Origin: Parapedobacter defluvii
Lineage (GTDB): Bacteria > Bacteroidota > Bacteroidia > Sphingobacteriales > Sphingobacteriaceae
Assembly (NCBI RefSeq): GCF_014642075.1
Contig: NZ_BMIK01000022.1
Location: 1-64,000 of the forward strand
Length of the DNA stretch: 64,000 bases
Direction of reading: 5' to 3'
Part shown: positions 16,417 to 26,306 of the stretch, piece after piece
Layout: every line of letters starts with the position of its first letter
How positions within the stretch are numbered: the stretch's first letter is position 1
Notes under the pieces: generated by a model
What the model was told of the DNA's origin: nothing
Databases searched by the model: none
What the model saw: the letters and a program-made list of their open reading frames with translations, nothing else
Position numbers and translations under genes: made by a program

Positions 16417-19400
16417 CTAATTTGAACAAATATTACCGTCGTTACTTCGGCCCAATCCGACGCCGAGGTCAATGCCATTGTGGGTACTGATCTTAAAGGA
16501 GGCATGTGCACCGATACATATCCGTGCTCCGCACGGGAAAATGAGTTTCTTCCCGATTGAATTGCAATCCGCATCGCAGCCAATCCTCGCCTCAAAAGCG
16601 CCTGCGGCTTTACCGGCCAGAAACCAACCTTCGTAATCACTGTAACCACCGGTAAACATGTAGCAGGCATCAAATCCTGCTCCGATGCATGCGAAAGCCA
16701 AGCAACCCTCGGCACCCGCGCTCAGTGACCCCGCCAGCCTGAACCGGTAATCATTGGCGGCAAAATTCAGCAACAGCAATACATCCGAAGTCGAATGAAA
16801 CCATGCCTTTCCGCTCACCACTTTCAGGTCGAATCCTACCGCCTTTTCCTTGGGCACCCCGATGGAACTCTGCGTGTGCAGATACACACCCGAAAACGTA
16901 TAATCTCCACCGCTGGCATAGAGGTCTTCGTCGAGATACCGGAAATATCCCGCGATGTCGTCGTTCCGGTATTTCGGATCCCAGATATTGACACCCAATG
17001 CATATTCGCCATAATTGTGGATGAACCCAAGCAGGTTAACATCGGTATTCACACCCAGGAACACATAACGGTCGTCCGGATCCCACTTGATGCGGAGTAG
17101 CCCCTGGAGCCGGGCGGAAGCCACTCCTTTGATCGGCTCGATATCGGAATCGACATGGATGGCAAAGAACTTACCCGGCATGTTCAACGTTACGGATGCA
17201 TCCACCAATTTGAAGGCCGTGCCTACCACCACCCCTACCTGGCCCGTAATAATCGGTCCCGATTCCACGGTGAGGCTGATCGGGTTCAGCTCCACCAATG
17301 CCCGCATGCCGGTGATGGTTGCTCCGCCGTTGATGTTGATCATGAACTTCTTGTTGGCCGTATTGTAGCTGAAGCCTCCACCCACCCGGGTGATTTCCAC
17401 AATCCCGATCGGAATGGAAATACCGGATTTGAAGCTTGCCCCGATGTCTACGCCCCCACTCACCTTATAATAGTGGAAGTTTACCTCCGCATTGATGGGT
17501 GTACCCGGTATCCCGAGCTTCCCGCCTCCTTCAAATCCATTTTCCTTCAGTCCCACCGTTACGCCCACCTTCATAACCGCTACCGACAGCTCACCGCCGA
17601 TGGTGCCCACCGAGAAGTTTGTTCCCCCATTGGGGTTGGCCGTAAACCGGATGTCGGAAGCGTTGAACTTAAGCCCCGGGAATTCAACCTTGAACTCACC
17701 TTGTACGCTTATGGCAGGCGCTTGGCCAGAAAGCGTACTGACCGTAAGGGTCTTGATCTTAAATTTGGCAAACGCCAGATCGGCATCGTAATTCACCGGC
17801 GATTCCAGCAGGAACCGTCCGTCTGTCTGCACCTGGAACGAGGGAATCTTGATGGTCTTCGTGATCAGCTTGTCGAATTTCATGTTGGCGCTGCCGGACA
17901 GGTAATAGACCTGGAGATTGCCAACCCGTCCGAAGCCCAAGGGGCTGCCGCCCGAAGTCAGTTGGACGATATTCAGCACATTGACACCTTCATTGGGGAA
18001 GCTGAATTGGCCGCCGTACAGCGCGTCTTTGCCGAAGCTCAGGTTCGAAAATTCAACCGTGGATGCTCCGGATTTGGGAAGTGTAAATTTCAGCTTTCCC
18101 CCTAATTTGAATCCATTTTCGTTGAACAGCAAGGAAGTAAGCGACGCACTCCAGTCAGCTATTTTCAAGGTAGGAAGATCGGTGGTCTTCACTTTCACCG
18201 ATTGGATACGCAATTCTTTGCTGATACTGAATTTCTCGATGGCCACAGACATGCCTGAAATCGGACCCATCGAAGGCGTTGAGATAGAACCGACGAGGTC
18301 CAACCCGGTCTGTCCGATAGTGGATTCCGATAGGCTCAGCGTAAGCGAAAAACCATAGAGGTCCATGGACACATCCCCGGCTTGGTCGGCCACCAGGCGC
18401 AAATTGGAAGCAGTACTTCCACCCCGATCTCCGGCGCTGCTGAAGATCACCACCTGATCTGCCCCTGCATCCACTGCACTGACATACAGCGCTTTCTGCT
18501 GAGGGAAGGCAAAACCGCGGCTCCCCTGTATCTGGCCTACATCCAATCGCAGCTTACCCTGAATCACCCCGTTGCCCTGGGCATTGCCTTCGACCTTGAT
18601 CTGCGGATCACCCTGAAGTACAACAGGCAGATAACCAAATATTTTCAGCGGCAGATTCGTAACATCGGTTTGCACCTCGTTGCCTTGTGGCGTAGGATTC
18701 CCCTGTGCGTCGAAGGTGACGTTGACATTGGCAAAAGGCAGCGAAACCGATGCCCCATTTCCGAACCACGCCGTCGAGGGTTTGAGATTCACGAAACGCC
18801 CGCTCCATTTTTCGCCGTTCCCGTCGGGAATCCGTTTGTCTAATTCGATGTCGAAGCCCAACAGCTTGGAAATGTTCTTTCCGCCTCCATCTTCCAAATT
18901 AAAATTCAGTTCCAGTTCGGCTCCCGGCTGGATGTTCCGGTTTTCCTTTTTGGAGAGGTAACCGTTTTTAGCCGCCCGGACCACCTGTTCACCCGCTGGA
19001 AGGAAAAACTCGTAACTTCCATCGGCTTCGGAAAGGACCTGGAGGTATTCCCGGCCCTCTACCGTTACCTTTGCATTTTCCAACGCGTCTCCACCCCCGG
19101 TTATTTTTCCATATAGCCGTACACCTTTTTCCAATTCAAGGGTCACCTCGGTAATTTTTCCAGTTTCGTTGACCTGGATCGAACGTTGCAAGGTAATCAG
19201 TCCTTTTCCCGCGGGAGGAGTGACTGTTACGGTCGCTTGCCCACCAAAACCTTCATATAGCCATTTGCCTTCCGCATCGGTCACCTGTGTCGAATCAAAC
19301 AGCTGCACCACGGCCCCCGGAACCGGCGTACCGCTTCCCTGTTCCACGACGGTAAAGCGTACCTTACCTACCCGAGGCAACATCGGGCCGATGTCGCCCA

Positions 19401-22400
19401 GGTCGGTTGTCTTCGTGGCGAATGAATACTGATTGGCGTTAAATGTAGCCAGAATCTGGGGAGCAAAGGCCGTGTTCAGCATCTGTTGCTGGCTTAACAC
19501 AGGAGCTTCGGGTTCCATGGGAGCCGGGCCGCCACGCAGTGCACCCGGTAGCTGCGTAGCAACAGCCCCGCCGCCGTTCATCGGACTGCCGACCGCAAAT
19601 CCGAACATGGCCGGGGAAAATACCTCACCGGCAGCAACCGCCTGCTGTACCGTGGGTGAAGACTGCATGCTTTCAACCCATGCCCCCGGACTGGCCATAT
19701 TCATCATCACATCGGCACCCGGCGCTACCGTGGTTTTTTTCGTCAGCTTCCTGGCCGCTTCCTTCAATAGGTTTTTCGTTTTGCCATCGACCACTTCGCC
19801 ACCCAGCTTGACAGGAAACTCCAGGGTAAGGTAACCCTCTTTCTCGACAACCAACGTATGATCGCCCTCGTAGAAGCTCGTCTGGAAGATGCCCGTCTCC
19901 CCCGTGTCAAAATAGGTGGTGCTGCCTTTAAAGTGAACACGTGCCGATGGAATGCCATTTTTCTCTCCGTCAACAATCCGACCCACCAAATTAAATACTT
20001 CGGGCTGGATGCGGAACGCTACGTTGGGATTTTCTCCTTTCAGCGCCTTCACCTGCCTTTCTTTGCCGTCGGCAACTTCCATGTTGCGGTAGTTGTACGG
20101 AACATCAACCAGTTTTACCGTATAGTTTGCCGAATCTGCCAGAAGTGGAAGGTTGCCGATGTAGAACTGACCAGCACTATCCGTTTTAACGGCATATGGT
20201 CCATATTTGGAACGGATCTGTGCATCTGTCAGGTCGCCATCTGCTCCCGCTAATGCGTACGAGAGAGTTGCAGCACCGACGGACTGCCCGACGGATGCGG
20301 ATACTTCCTCGACGGCTACTGCATGGGATATCCCGTCGCTGCTCAATGCGGCACCGATCGCCATCGGATTGGCGTTCGATCCGGTAGCATACGACACCGT
20401 GCCTGCATTGCCGCTCAATCCGCTCCCAACGAAATTAAAGTTTGCCTGACGGACATCTTGTCCTACCTGTATCAGTTGGCTGCTAGCCGCCGCACCGGCA
20501 TGCTCATGCACGACAGCCTCCGTATTGAACGAAACCATGACCACAGCACCTCCCACGGGAATCATCGATTCGCCCGCTTCAAGAATCACCTCTCCCTGCA
20601 CACCGGGTTTCGCCAAACTGCTATTAAATTGCGGCTTGGCTACTAAAATACGGGAAGCACTTGTTTCCGGATCGGTCAGCCGGATGGTCGACGTCCGCTT
20701 TTGATAGCTCGGTGCCAGCGGCTCCAGTTCTACGTAGAGGCTTCCCTCGTAGAACAGTTTTCCCACCGAAAATTCGATTGCCTTTCTGATATTCCCGCCT
20801 GCCTCCACACGTTCGTCGGCCACGGGAATGTATTTCCGCCCGTTCACCACAACGGGATTTTTCGCTTCACCCGTTAAGTTGCCCTCCAGTTGCAGATAGG
20901 GATGCTGATCCACTTCGCTGGCGAGGCGGAATACCCTGAACCGCATACCGGGGTCTGCAACATCTGCTGTCGGCTGTTCCAGTTCCATTTTCGGAGTCAG
21001 CCGATAGGTCCGCGCAAGTACAAGGATTTCGCCGAGGTTGATGGTTTCGAGCGAATCCAACTGGTTGGATGGCAATGTGTATTCATAAGGCTCAAAGCCC
21101 GGACTCTTTATGGACACTACCAATCGATCGTAACGTTTTTGCCCTTCGTAACGCGGATTCAGTAGTTGCAGCGAAAAATTGCCTTCCGCATCCGTGCGGG
21201 CTGTGGCCAATATGGTCGAGGCGGGATCATTTCCCGTCCGGGTATTCACAGGCTGCAAGTCTTGGAGGGTCCTATTGCCCGCCATTACTCCTGCCGTTGC
21301 CGAAATCGCTGTCGGTGCAGCGACCGACCTATTAACACCTTGCGGGATGTTAACACCTTGCGGGGCAACTACGGGAGCCACGGTCACACCGTTTTTCAGG
21401 GTCTGTTCCAAGGTGGTTTGGGTGCGGAGTCCCGCCCACGTGATATCCTGGCTGCGCGTTACGGATGTTAACGATGCGGTCGTCGACACCATGCTAAACG
21501 TGGGCACCGTTGTTTCATCTTGTACACCCGCCAACGTTACCGTCACGTTAGCCAACGGATGCCGCTGGCTTCCCGTATCCACCTGCACGGATTCATAAGA
21601 AATGGCCAGCGAAGACGACCCGGGAGCGCTGATGACGTCACTCGCTTCCGGAGGAGGGTTGAGAGTACCGTATGCATTTAACGTAGGGTCAGATTGGGCC
21701 ATACCCGAAGCATTGATTTGCTGCGTCGGGTTACCACCCGTATACAATTGAACCAATGCGCTATTTCCGATCTGCGTTCCCTGCTGGACCGTGTTCTGCC
21801 CGACTGTGGACTGGACGGCCATCGCCGATGATGACAGGACTGCGGCACTCGCCTGAAATTCCCTAACATTTTGCGATACAACCCCTGACATCACGGCTTG
21901 ACCTCCATACGATGAGGGTCCCTTTGAAAACCGTTCTTCCGACGCCTTGAATGCCCAGGAAAGTTTACCCCTAATGCGATTGGTGGCATATTCCACGTCC
22001 GAAGGTTCTTCCCGCTTAGGTGGGTTGGTTTCATCCGCTGAAGCCACCCCTTTTGAATCCCGCCCATAGGTGAATACGGTCACTTCACTCATTCCCTGAT
22101 TACGGAAACTGATCGTACCATAGGGGTCGATGGCCTGCACCATCAGCGCATACTGCCTACCCGGTGTAAGTTGCGGATACTGTGGCCCGTAGAGCAGCAT
22201 ATTGGTATTCACGGTTTCCTCAAAAAAAGGCGGCGTGGTAGCCGATTGCATCGCATCGTTGGGGTTCCGGGGAGCAATGATCTCCACCATTTTGACCTTG
22301 TATTGGGTTAGGGGTGATGACCCCGGTGGGGTACTCCACGTGATGGGGAACGCCTGGGGGCCATCGGCTCGCAGTTCCTGTTCGTTAAACGGTTGGATAA

Positions 22401-22914
22401 TGGTAGGTGGCTCCACGCTGCTGATCACCAACTGCGTACATCCCATCGGTTCTTCGGGGCTCAGCGGTTCGTGGGTATCGTAATCCAATGCGCGGACACA
22501 TAGCTGATACGTGCCTTCCAACAAGCCCCTTCCCCGGGTGAAGTCGGCCTGGCTGATACCCGTGTATTGAATCTGGTTGTGATCAAATAAAAAAGCGATA
22601 TCACTGCCGTTAAGCGTAACAACCTGTCCGGATGCCAGCTCAATAGGCTGCGGACTGCGATAGCCGGGGTTTACCCAAGCACCTATACCGTTGTCGCCGC
22701 TGATGGCCGCCGTCAGTTGCACACGGCGCACCGAGGTAGACGTATTGGTCAGCGTGAGCAACATCAGATCCGGTCGCGATGCATATTCGGTAATGCGGCT
22801 TTGATAGGGAGGTAATATCCGGATCGTCACATTAACCTGCCCCATGGCCGCGTGTGCAGCCACGAGTGCTACTAAAAAAAAGATGAAACGATACGTTAAG
22901 GATAATGTCTTCAT
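16417..22914 (-). CDS. Giant secreted multidomain protein, 2165 aa
   Basis: ATG 22914 overlaps the upstream stop as ATGA and starts a signal peptide (MKTLSLTYRFIFFLVALVAAHAAMGQ). The N-terminal 250 residues (VNVTIRILPPYQSRITEYAS ...) resemble what Bacteroidota annotation calls a TANFOR domain, from memory. A Ser/Thr/Gln-rich low-complexity part follows, then several carboxypeptidase-regulatory-like beta modules (ATARTDAEGNFSLQ, LVGRIVDGEKNGIPSARVHF, VEGREYLQVLSEADGSYEF). The C-terminal 900 residues are beta-rich and Gly-rich, ending in a Cys-rich segment (ACIGAGFDACYMF, GCDADCNS, CGARICIG) that may hold disulfides. It is most likely surface-exposed or periplasmic. Not recognised as a known system. 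Confidence 0.8.
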   Translation of the reverse strand: MKTLSLTYRFIFFLVALVAAHAAMGQVNVTIRILPPYQSRITEYASRPDLMLLTLTNTSTSVRRVQLTAAISGDNGIGAWVNPGYRSPQPIELASGQVVTLNGSDIAFLFDHNQIQYTGISQADFTRGRGLLEGTYQLCVRALDYDTHEPLSPEEPMGCTQLVISSVEPPTIIQPFNEQELRADGPQAFPITWSTPPGSSPLTQYKVKMVEIIAPRNPNDAMQSATTPPFFEETVNTNMLLYGPQYPQLTPGRQYALMVQAIDPYGTISFRNQGMSEVTVFTYGRDSKGVASADETNPPKREEPSDVEYATNRIRGKLSWAFKASEERFSKGPSSYGGQAVMSGVVSQNVREFQASAAVLSSSAMAVQSTVGQNTVQQGTQIGNSALVQLYTGGNPTQQINASGMAQSDPTLNAYGTLNPPPEASDVISAPGSSSLAISYESVQVDTGSQRHPLANVTVTLAGVQDETTVPTFSMVSTTASLTSVTRSQDITWAGLRTQTTLEQTLKNGVTVAPVVAPQGVNIPQGVNRSVAAPTAISATAGVMAGNRTLQDLQPVNTRTGNDPASTILATARTDAEGNFSLQLLNPRYEGQKRYDRLVVSIKSPGFEPYEYTLPSNQLDSLETINLGEILVLARTYRLTPKMELEQPTADVADPGMRFRVFRLASEVDQHPYLQLEGNLTGEAKNPVVVNGRKYIPVADERVEAGGNIRKAIEFSVGKLFYEGSLYVELEPLAPSYQKRTSTIRLTDPETSASRILVAKPQFNSSLAKPGVQGEVILEAGESMIPVGGAVVMVSFNTEAVVHEHAGAAASSQLIQVGQDVRQANFNFVGSGLSGNAGTVSYATGSNANPMAIGAALSSDGISHAVAVEEVSASVGQSVGAATLSYALAGADGDLTDAQIRSKYGPYAVKTDSAGQFYIGNLPLLADSANYTVKLVDVPYNYRNMEVADGKERQVKALKGENPNVAFRIQPEVFNLVGRIVDGEKNGIPSARVHFKGSTTYFDTGETGIFQTSFYEGDHTLVVEKEGYLTLEFPVKLGGEVVDGKTKNLLKEAARKLTKKTTVAPGADVMMNMASPGAWVESMQSSPTVQQAVAAGEVFSPAMFGFAVGSPMNGGGAVATQLPGALRGGPAPMEPEAPVLSQQQMLNTAFAPQILATFNANQYSFATKTTDLGDIGPMLPRVGKVRFTVVEQGSGTPVPGAVVQLFDSTQVTDAEGKWLYEGFGGQATVTVTPPAGKGLITLQRSIQVNETGKITEVTLELEKGVRLYGKITGGGDALENAKVTVEGREYLQVLSEADGSYEFFLPAGEQVVRAAKNGYLSKKENRNIQPGAELELNFNLEDGGGKNISKLLGFDIELDKRIPDGNGEKWSGRFVNLKPSTAWFGNGASVSLPFANVNVTFDAQGNPTPQGNEVQTDVTNLPLKIFGYLPVVLQGDPQIKVEGNAQGNGVIQGKLRLDVGQIQGSRGFAFPQQKALYVSAVDAGADQVVIFSSAGDRGGSTASNLRLVADQAGDVSMDLYGFSLTLSLSESTIGQTGLDLVGSISTPSMGPISGMSVAIEKFSISKELRIQSVKVKTTDLPTLKIADWSASLTSLLFNENGFKLGGKLKFTLPKSGASTVEFSNLSFGKDALYGGQFSFPNEGVNVLNIVQLTSGGSPLGFGRVGNLQVYYLSGSANMKFDKLITKTIKIPSFQVQTDGRFLLESPVNYDADLAFAKFKIKTLTVSTLSGQAPAISVQGEFKVEFPGLKFNASDIRFTANPNGGTNFSVGTIGGELSVAVMKVGVTVGLKENGFEGGGKLGIPGTPINAEVNFHYYKVSGGVDIGASFKSGISIPIGIVEITRVGGGFSYNTANKKFMININGGATITGMRALVELNPISLTVESGPIITGQVGVVVGTAFKLVDASVTLNMPGKFFAIHVDSDIEPIKGVASARLQGLLRIKWDPDDRYVFLGVNTDVNLLGFIHNYGEYALGVNIWDPKYRNDDIAGYFRYLDEDLYASGGDYTFSGVYLHTQSSIGVPKEKAVGFDLKVVSGKAWFHSTSDVLLLLNFAANDYRFRLAGSLSAGAEGCLAFACIGAGFDACYMFTGGYSDYEGWFLAGKAAGAFEARIGCDADCNSIGKKLIFPCGARICIGAHASFKISTHNGIDLGVGLGRSNDGNICSN
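21332..21367. repeat. 18-bp tandem duplication inside the giant gene
   Basis: Two 18-bp units sharing TTAACACCTTGCGGG lie head to tail, encoding a repeated VNIPQG-like hexapeptide in the low-complexity region. It keeps the frame and is a natural site for length variation. Confidence 0.7.
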
Positions 22915-24620
22915 AGCCCGAAATTGATTTGATATGCCAACTCCCCGCGTGTTTCGGTGAATGCAGGGTTTACACCCGTCACCACACTGCCAGGATTGTT
23001 GTTGGTTAAAAAGAATGATGCACGGATGGACTGCCAACCATTGATGCGGTAGTTCAGGTTCAGCGATCCATTGACGATCATACTCTTACCTGCTATCGTC
23101 TTTCCTTGCATCAGACTGGTGTTGATTCCCGCCTGCAATTGCGGTTTAGCCAGGCTGTAATTGCCGCCCAGCGAGACACCGTCATAGCTGGTTTCCGTAC
23201 CGGCTCCTTCCATCGCGGTATGACTTACACTGGCAAAAACACTCAGCAGCTTCGCCGGGAAGCTAATGTTGTAGTTTAACAGGTATTGGCTGGTATGGAT
23301 ATCCCGATTTGCCGCTTCCTGTTCAAAATAACTGTTGTAATCTTTCATGCCGCTGAGGTTTACCGACAGCATCACCATGTGCACCATGCGCTCGCCCACC
23401 ACGGTGTAGCGTGGCATTACATTGAACGTTTGGGTTGTCTGCACAATTTTCAGTGAATCGGCAAATCGCAGCGTATTGGGGCGCTGATTGTTGGAAAAGT
23501 TGCTGTAGTTGATATCGACACCCAGTTGATCCGTAAATTCAGCACCGATCGTACCGGCTCCGATGATGCGCTTGCTGGTTGCCTGTTTCTGCAGGTTCAC
23601 GTTATCCTGCTGTATCCCCAGACTGGCATTGACACGAAACTTGCCATTAGGCAGCGTAAAATTCGGGTTGATGGTCAAATTCTCCACATCGTTGGCGAAG
23701 AAATAGGCACCCATGGTCTTGAAATCGGGTTCAATGCGGCGGTAGTTTACCTTGATGCCATAATTTTTCTCCCGGTAGCCAATACCCGCGTTGAAGGCCA
23801 AAAACCATTCCGTGGAACCGTTCACATCGAGCAATCCCTTCAGGCGCTTCAACATCGGGTCGGCAATCGAATCAAACGTAATGGGTGAATTGAGATCGCG
23901 GGTGTAGATACTCGCTGCACCTTCGCTCTCAATGGACAGTTTTTTGAATAACAGAAACTTCATGCTGTACCCAAGCACCGTGTTGGCCGCCGCCAGCACC
24001 CGTGTATTGTCATGCAGCGGAATACCCGGTCCGGAGGTACTATCGTCTTTGGCATGAAGAAAATTCAGATCGAAATGATTGGTAGCCGTACCGTAACCGA
24101 GTTTGGCGGCCATGCCTTTGCGGCTGAATGAAAACGGAACCAGCGACTGGGTCGTGGTATCGATGACCGTGGCGCGGTTAAGCCGTCCATACATGAAGCC
24201 TACACGTAGCTTGCCTGGATTGATTTCGAAACCGCCACCCAGCATGGTATGGCCAGCTAAAGTATAAGGCGAAAACGTGACGTTGCGGTAGCCCGCGTGC
24301 AGGGTGATCCACCTATAGGTAGGGCTCATCCCAAACTGGTTGAACGGCTGCCGGAACGAGCGTTCATCCTTGCTCACCATGAAACTGAAGGGGATGCTCC
24401 AACCATAAAGGCTTACCGTAGGGCTGCCGCTCAGTAGGTAGGTAAAAGGCTCACGGCGGTTGGCGATGCCGTTGGCATTGTAATAGATGCCCCGAAGTTC
24501 CAATGCGCCGGAGAACCCAAGTGGCCGCTGGGCTTCTAAATTAGAAAGATCTTGCCCATGCAAGGGTAAGGCCACCGTGACACCACTTATTAACAGGTAT
24601 ACAAACAAAAAGCTTTTCAT
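22911..24620 (-). CDS. Outer-membrane beta-barrel protein, 569 aa
   Basis: ATG 24620 gives a signal peptide (MKSFLFVYLLISGVTVALPLHG); a start six codons upstream is less likely. The mature protein is built of alternating aromatic/polar strands (YRWITLHAGYRNVTFSPY, GIGYREKNYGIKVNYRRIEPDF, QLGVDINYSNFSNNQ), the texture of a large barrel, and ends in YQINFGL, near an aromatic terminus. Family not recognised. It overlaps the giant gene by four bases, implying coupled translation, and follows the collagen-like gene by 20 bases. A role as the outer-membrane anchor or export pore of the giant protein is an inference from this order. Confidence 0.75.
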   Translation of the reverse strand: MKSFLFVYLLISGVTVALPLHGQDLSNLEAQRPLGFSGALELRGIYYNANGIANRREPFTYLLSGSPTVSLYGWSIPFSFMVSKDERSFRQPFNQFGMSPTYRWITLHAGYRNVTFSPYTLAGHTMLGGGFEINPGKLRVGFMYGRLNRATVIDTTTQSLVPFSFSRKGMAAKLGYGTATNHFDLNFLHAKDDSTSGPGIPLHDNTRVLAAANTVLGYSMKFLLFKKLSIESEGAASIYTRDLNSPITFDSIADPMLKRLKGLLDVNGSTEWFLAFNAGIGYREKNYGIKVNYRRIEPDFKTMGAYFFANDVENLTINPNFTLPNGKFRVNASLGIQQDNVNLQKQATSKRIIGAGTIGAEFTDQLGVDINYSNFSNNQRPNTLRFADSLKIVQTTQTFNVMPRYTVVGERMVHMVMLSVNLSGMKDYNSYFEQEAANRDIHTSQYLLNYNISFPAKLLSVFASVSHTAMEGAGTETSYDGVSLGGNYSLAKPQLQAGINTSLMQGKTIAGKSMIVNGSLNLNYRINGWQSIRASFFLTNNNPGSVVTGVNPAFTETRGELAYQINFGL

Positions 24621-24640
24621 AGTCAGGGGCCTTGACACAA

Positions 24641-25297
24641 CTAATCTACCATGCTGAACATTGCCTTCACACTGCCATAGTCCTGTAAATTTAGCCCCAA
24701 GGTTGCAGCAACCGAACCGGGAATCAGCACATACCGGAATTGATAATCAGCTGCGACCATCGTCCCTCTGGACATTACCCGTATCGCACTTTTTGCGATT
24801 GAAAACTCAATATATTCACCGTGAGGAGAATTGAATGGTAATTTATAAGTCCCCAACAGCGTTCCCGTACTGCCACTCCCACCTTTATAAACCTTCGCAT
24901 AAACAGCCACTACTCCTTTATCCGCTATATCTTGGGTCAACTGAGGTACATTGATGGTAAATTCTTCCCACTCTCCCTGCGGCATGTTCAACCACCCGCT
25001 ATACGTCACATTCACCGAACCCGCCGGGCCCTGTGGACCCGTAGCACCCCGCGGACCCGCCGGACCCGTAGCGCCGCGGTCACCTTTATCACCTTTCGGG
25101 CCTGTGGCGCCACGTGGTCCCGTATCTCCCCTGTCGCCTTTGGCACCATTCGTACCTCTGGGTCCCGTATCACCCTTTTCTCCCTGCTCACCCTGTGTTC
25201 CTTGTTCGCCCTGCGGACCTACATCGCCTTCTTTCGTGCAGGAAACGGTGTAAAGGCCCAAAGCCACCAGCATTATTAAATACCGTAATGTTTTCAT
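24641..25297 (-). CDS. Collagen-like lipoprotein, 218 aa
   Basis: ATG 25297. A lipoprotein signal ([20 protein letters not shown]) puts the acylated Cys at residue 20. Residues 26-93 are about 22 uninterrupted Gly-X-Y triplets ([18 protein letters not shown]), with GPR/GDR/GEK triplets that favour triple helices in bacterial collagens. A C-terminal beta-rich domain of about 120 residues follows and probably trimerises the molecule. Second gene of the five-gene operon and a paralogue of its upstream neighbour. Confidence 0.85.
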   Translation of the reverse strand: MKTLRYLIMLVALGLYTVSCTKEGDVGPQGEQGTQGEQGEKGDTGPRGTNGAKGDRGDTGPRGATGPKGDKGDRGATGPAGPRGATGPQGPAGSVNVTYSGWLNMPQGEWEEFTINVPQLTQDIADKGVVAVYAKVYKGGSGSTGTLLGTYKLPFNSPHGEYIEFSIAKSAIRVMSRGTMVAADYQFRYVLIPGSVAATLGLNLQDYGSVKAMFSMVD

Positions 25298-25322
25298 GGT
25301 TTCTTCGTAATAAAATGATCAG

Positions 25323-26105
25323 TTAATTTTCAAATTGAAATGTGCGCGATACGCTACGGTAATCCGTAGGGCTTATAACACTGGTGCCGGGCGTGCCACC
25401 GGGAACCAGCACATATCGATATTCGTAACGCATGATTGGATCTGCTTCCTGCACATAGGAAGCAGAATAGGCCCATGTGAGGCTAGAAAGACCGGGGTTT
25501 GACAATACCACACTTTTCAATAAGGCTGCCAGCGTGCGCAAACCCAAATCCGCCTGTTTGTCCGAATTTGAAGCTAACAGCTCAACCGTTTCTATCCAAA
25601 TCTTTCCCTTTCCCAGCGAATACCGGAATTGCCAATATGAATGGGTATAGCCATCCACCAGATAAACCGCGCCGGAAGAACTGCTGGGATTTCTCAAATA
25701 CACATAGACTTCACCTTGATCCAAAATTTCCGAAGTAAGTTTAGGCGCATTGATCTCCAGCCTGCCATCCGGCGTGATCGAAAGCGAGGTCGGGTCGATC
25801 CATTCGGAGTAAATTACATTTGCAATTCCTGGAGCGCCCTGCGCCCCCCTCGGTCCGGCAGGCCCCTGCGACCCGGTATCGCCCCGGTCGCCCTTCGGTC
25901 CCTTCGCACCGTTCGGTCCTGCATTGCCCCGGTTGCCTTTTGCCCCTTTTTCCCCCGCAGCGCCCCGGTCGCCCTGCGCTCCCTTCGGACCGTCCTTCCC
26001 CTGCTCTCCCTGCGGCCCCATTGCTCCCGTCTTCTCACAACCAGGTGAAAAACAGGCGATCATAACAACAAACAATACGGATCTGATCAAGTGAAGTGTC
26101 TTCAT
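25323..26105 (-). CDS. Collagen-like lipoprotein, 260 aa
   Basis: ATG 26105 starts the lipoprotein signal ([23 protein letters not shown]); upstream in-frame codons lack a signal peptide. About 21 Gly-X-Y triplets follow ([13 protein letters not shown] ... [10 protein letters not shown]), then a C-terminal domain of about 165 residues with the same opening as the downstream paralogue ([10 protein letters not shown] versus [10 protein letters not shown]) and a related ending (YRYVLVPGG). First gene of the surface operon; a paired direct repeat that may be a regulator site lies about 80-115 bases upstream. Confidence 0.85.
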   Translation of the reverse strand: MKTLHLIRSVLFVVMIACFSPGCEKTGAMGPQGEQGKDGPKGAQGDRGAAGEKGAKGNRGNAGPNGAKGPKGDRGDTGSQGPAGPRGAQGAPGIANVIYSEWIDPTSLSITPDGRLEINAPKLTSEILDQGEVYVYLRNPSSSSGAVYLVDGYTHSYWQFRYSLGKGKIWIETVELLASNSDKQADLGLRTLAALLKSVVLSNPGLSSLTWAYSASYVQEADPIMRYEYRYVLVPGGTPGTSVISPTDYRSVSRTFQFEN

Positions 26106-26185
26106 AGCTACGTGAAATTGATACGATGCATCGGTGATTCCGACACTGCCAAATAGCCAAATAATTTCCAATCGATTTCTCGGAA

Positions 26186-26218
26186 TGAGTGAACACCCTA
26201 TTTTATTGAGTGAACGCC
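26186..26218 (-). promoter_or_regulatory. Direct repeat with 21-bp period upstream of the surface operon
   Basis: TGAGTGAACACC (26186) and TGAGTGAACGCC (26207) are near-identical and exactly 21 bp apart; on the coding strand they read GGCGTTCACTCA and GGTGTTCACTCA. The core GTTCA and the spacing resemble LytTR sites (consensus core GTTN[AG], 12-13 bp spacer). Position upstream of the expected promoter suits an activator. Confidence 0.5.
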
Positions 26219-26241
26219 GGGATTCGACAAGTTACGGCAAC

Positions 26242-26272
26242 GAAAAACGCCCGCACGTTTTGTGCAGGCGCA
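26242..26272 (-). terminator. Rho-independent terminator after the lipoprotein gene
   Basis: On the minus strand GCGCCTGCAC and GTGCGGGCG pair around AAAAC, followed by TTTTTCG. It separates the lipoprotein gene at 26307 from the surface operon starting at 26105, so that operon must have its own promoter. Confidence 0.75.
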
Positions 26273-26306
26273 TCCAGATTGATAAGGGTGAGATGTAGGA
26301 ACCGAA

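Noticed and set aside
17155-18105. Long plus-strand open frame (316 codons) opposite the giant gene
   Set aside because: It lies entirely antisense within the giant coding sequence, has no recognisable domain, and its composition is explained by codon bias of the minus-strand gene.
21332-21367. CRISPR-like short repeats
   Set aside because: Only two in-frame 18-bp units with no spacers, inside a coding gene, and no cas genes.
24951-25253. Proline-rich plus-strand frame opposite the collagen-like gene
   Set aside because: It is the exact antisense of the Gly-X-Y triplets, so the repeat pattern carries over; no independent start or family.
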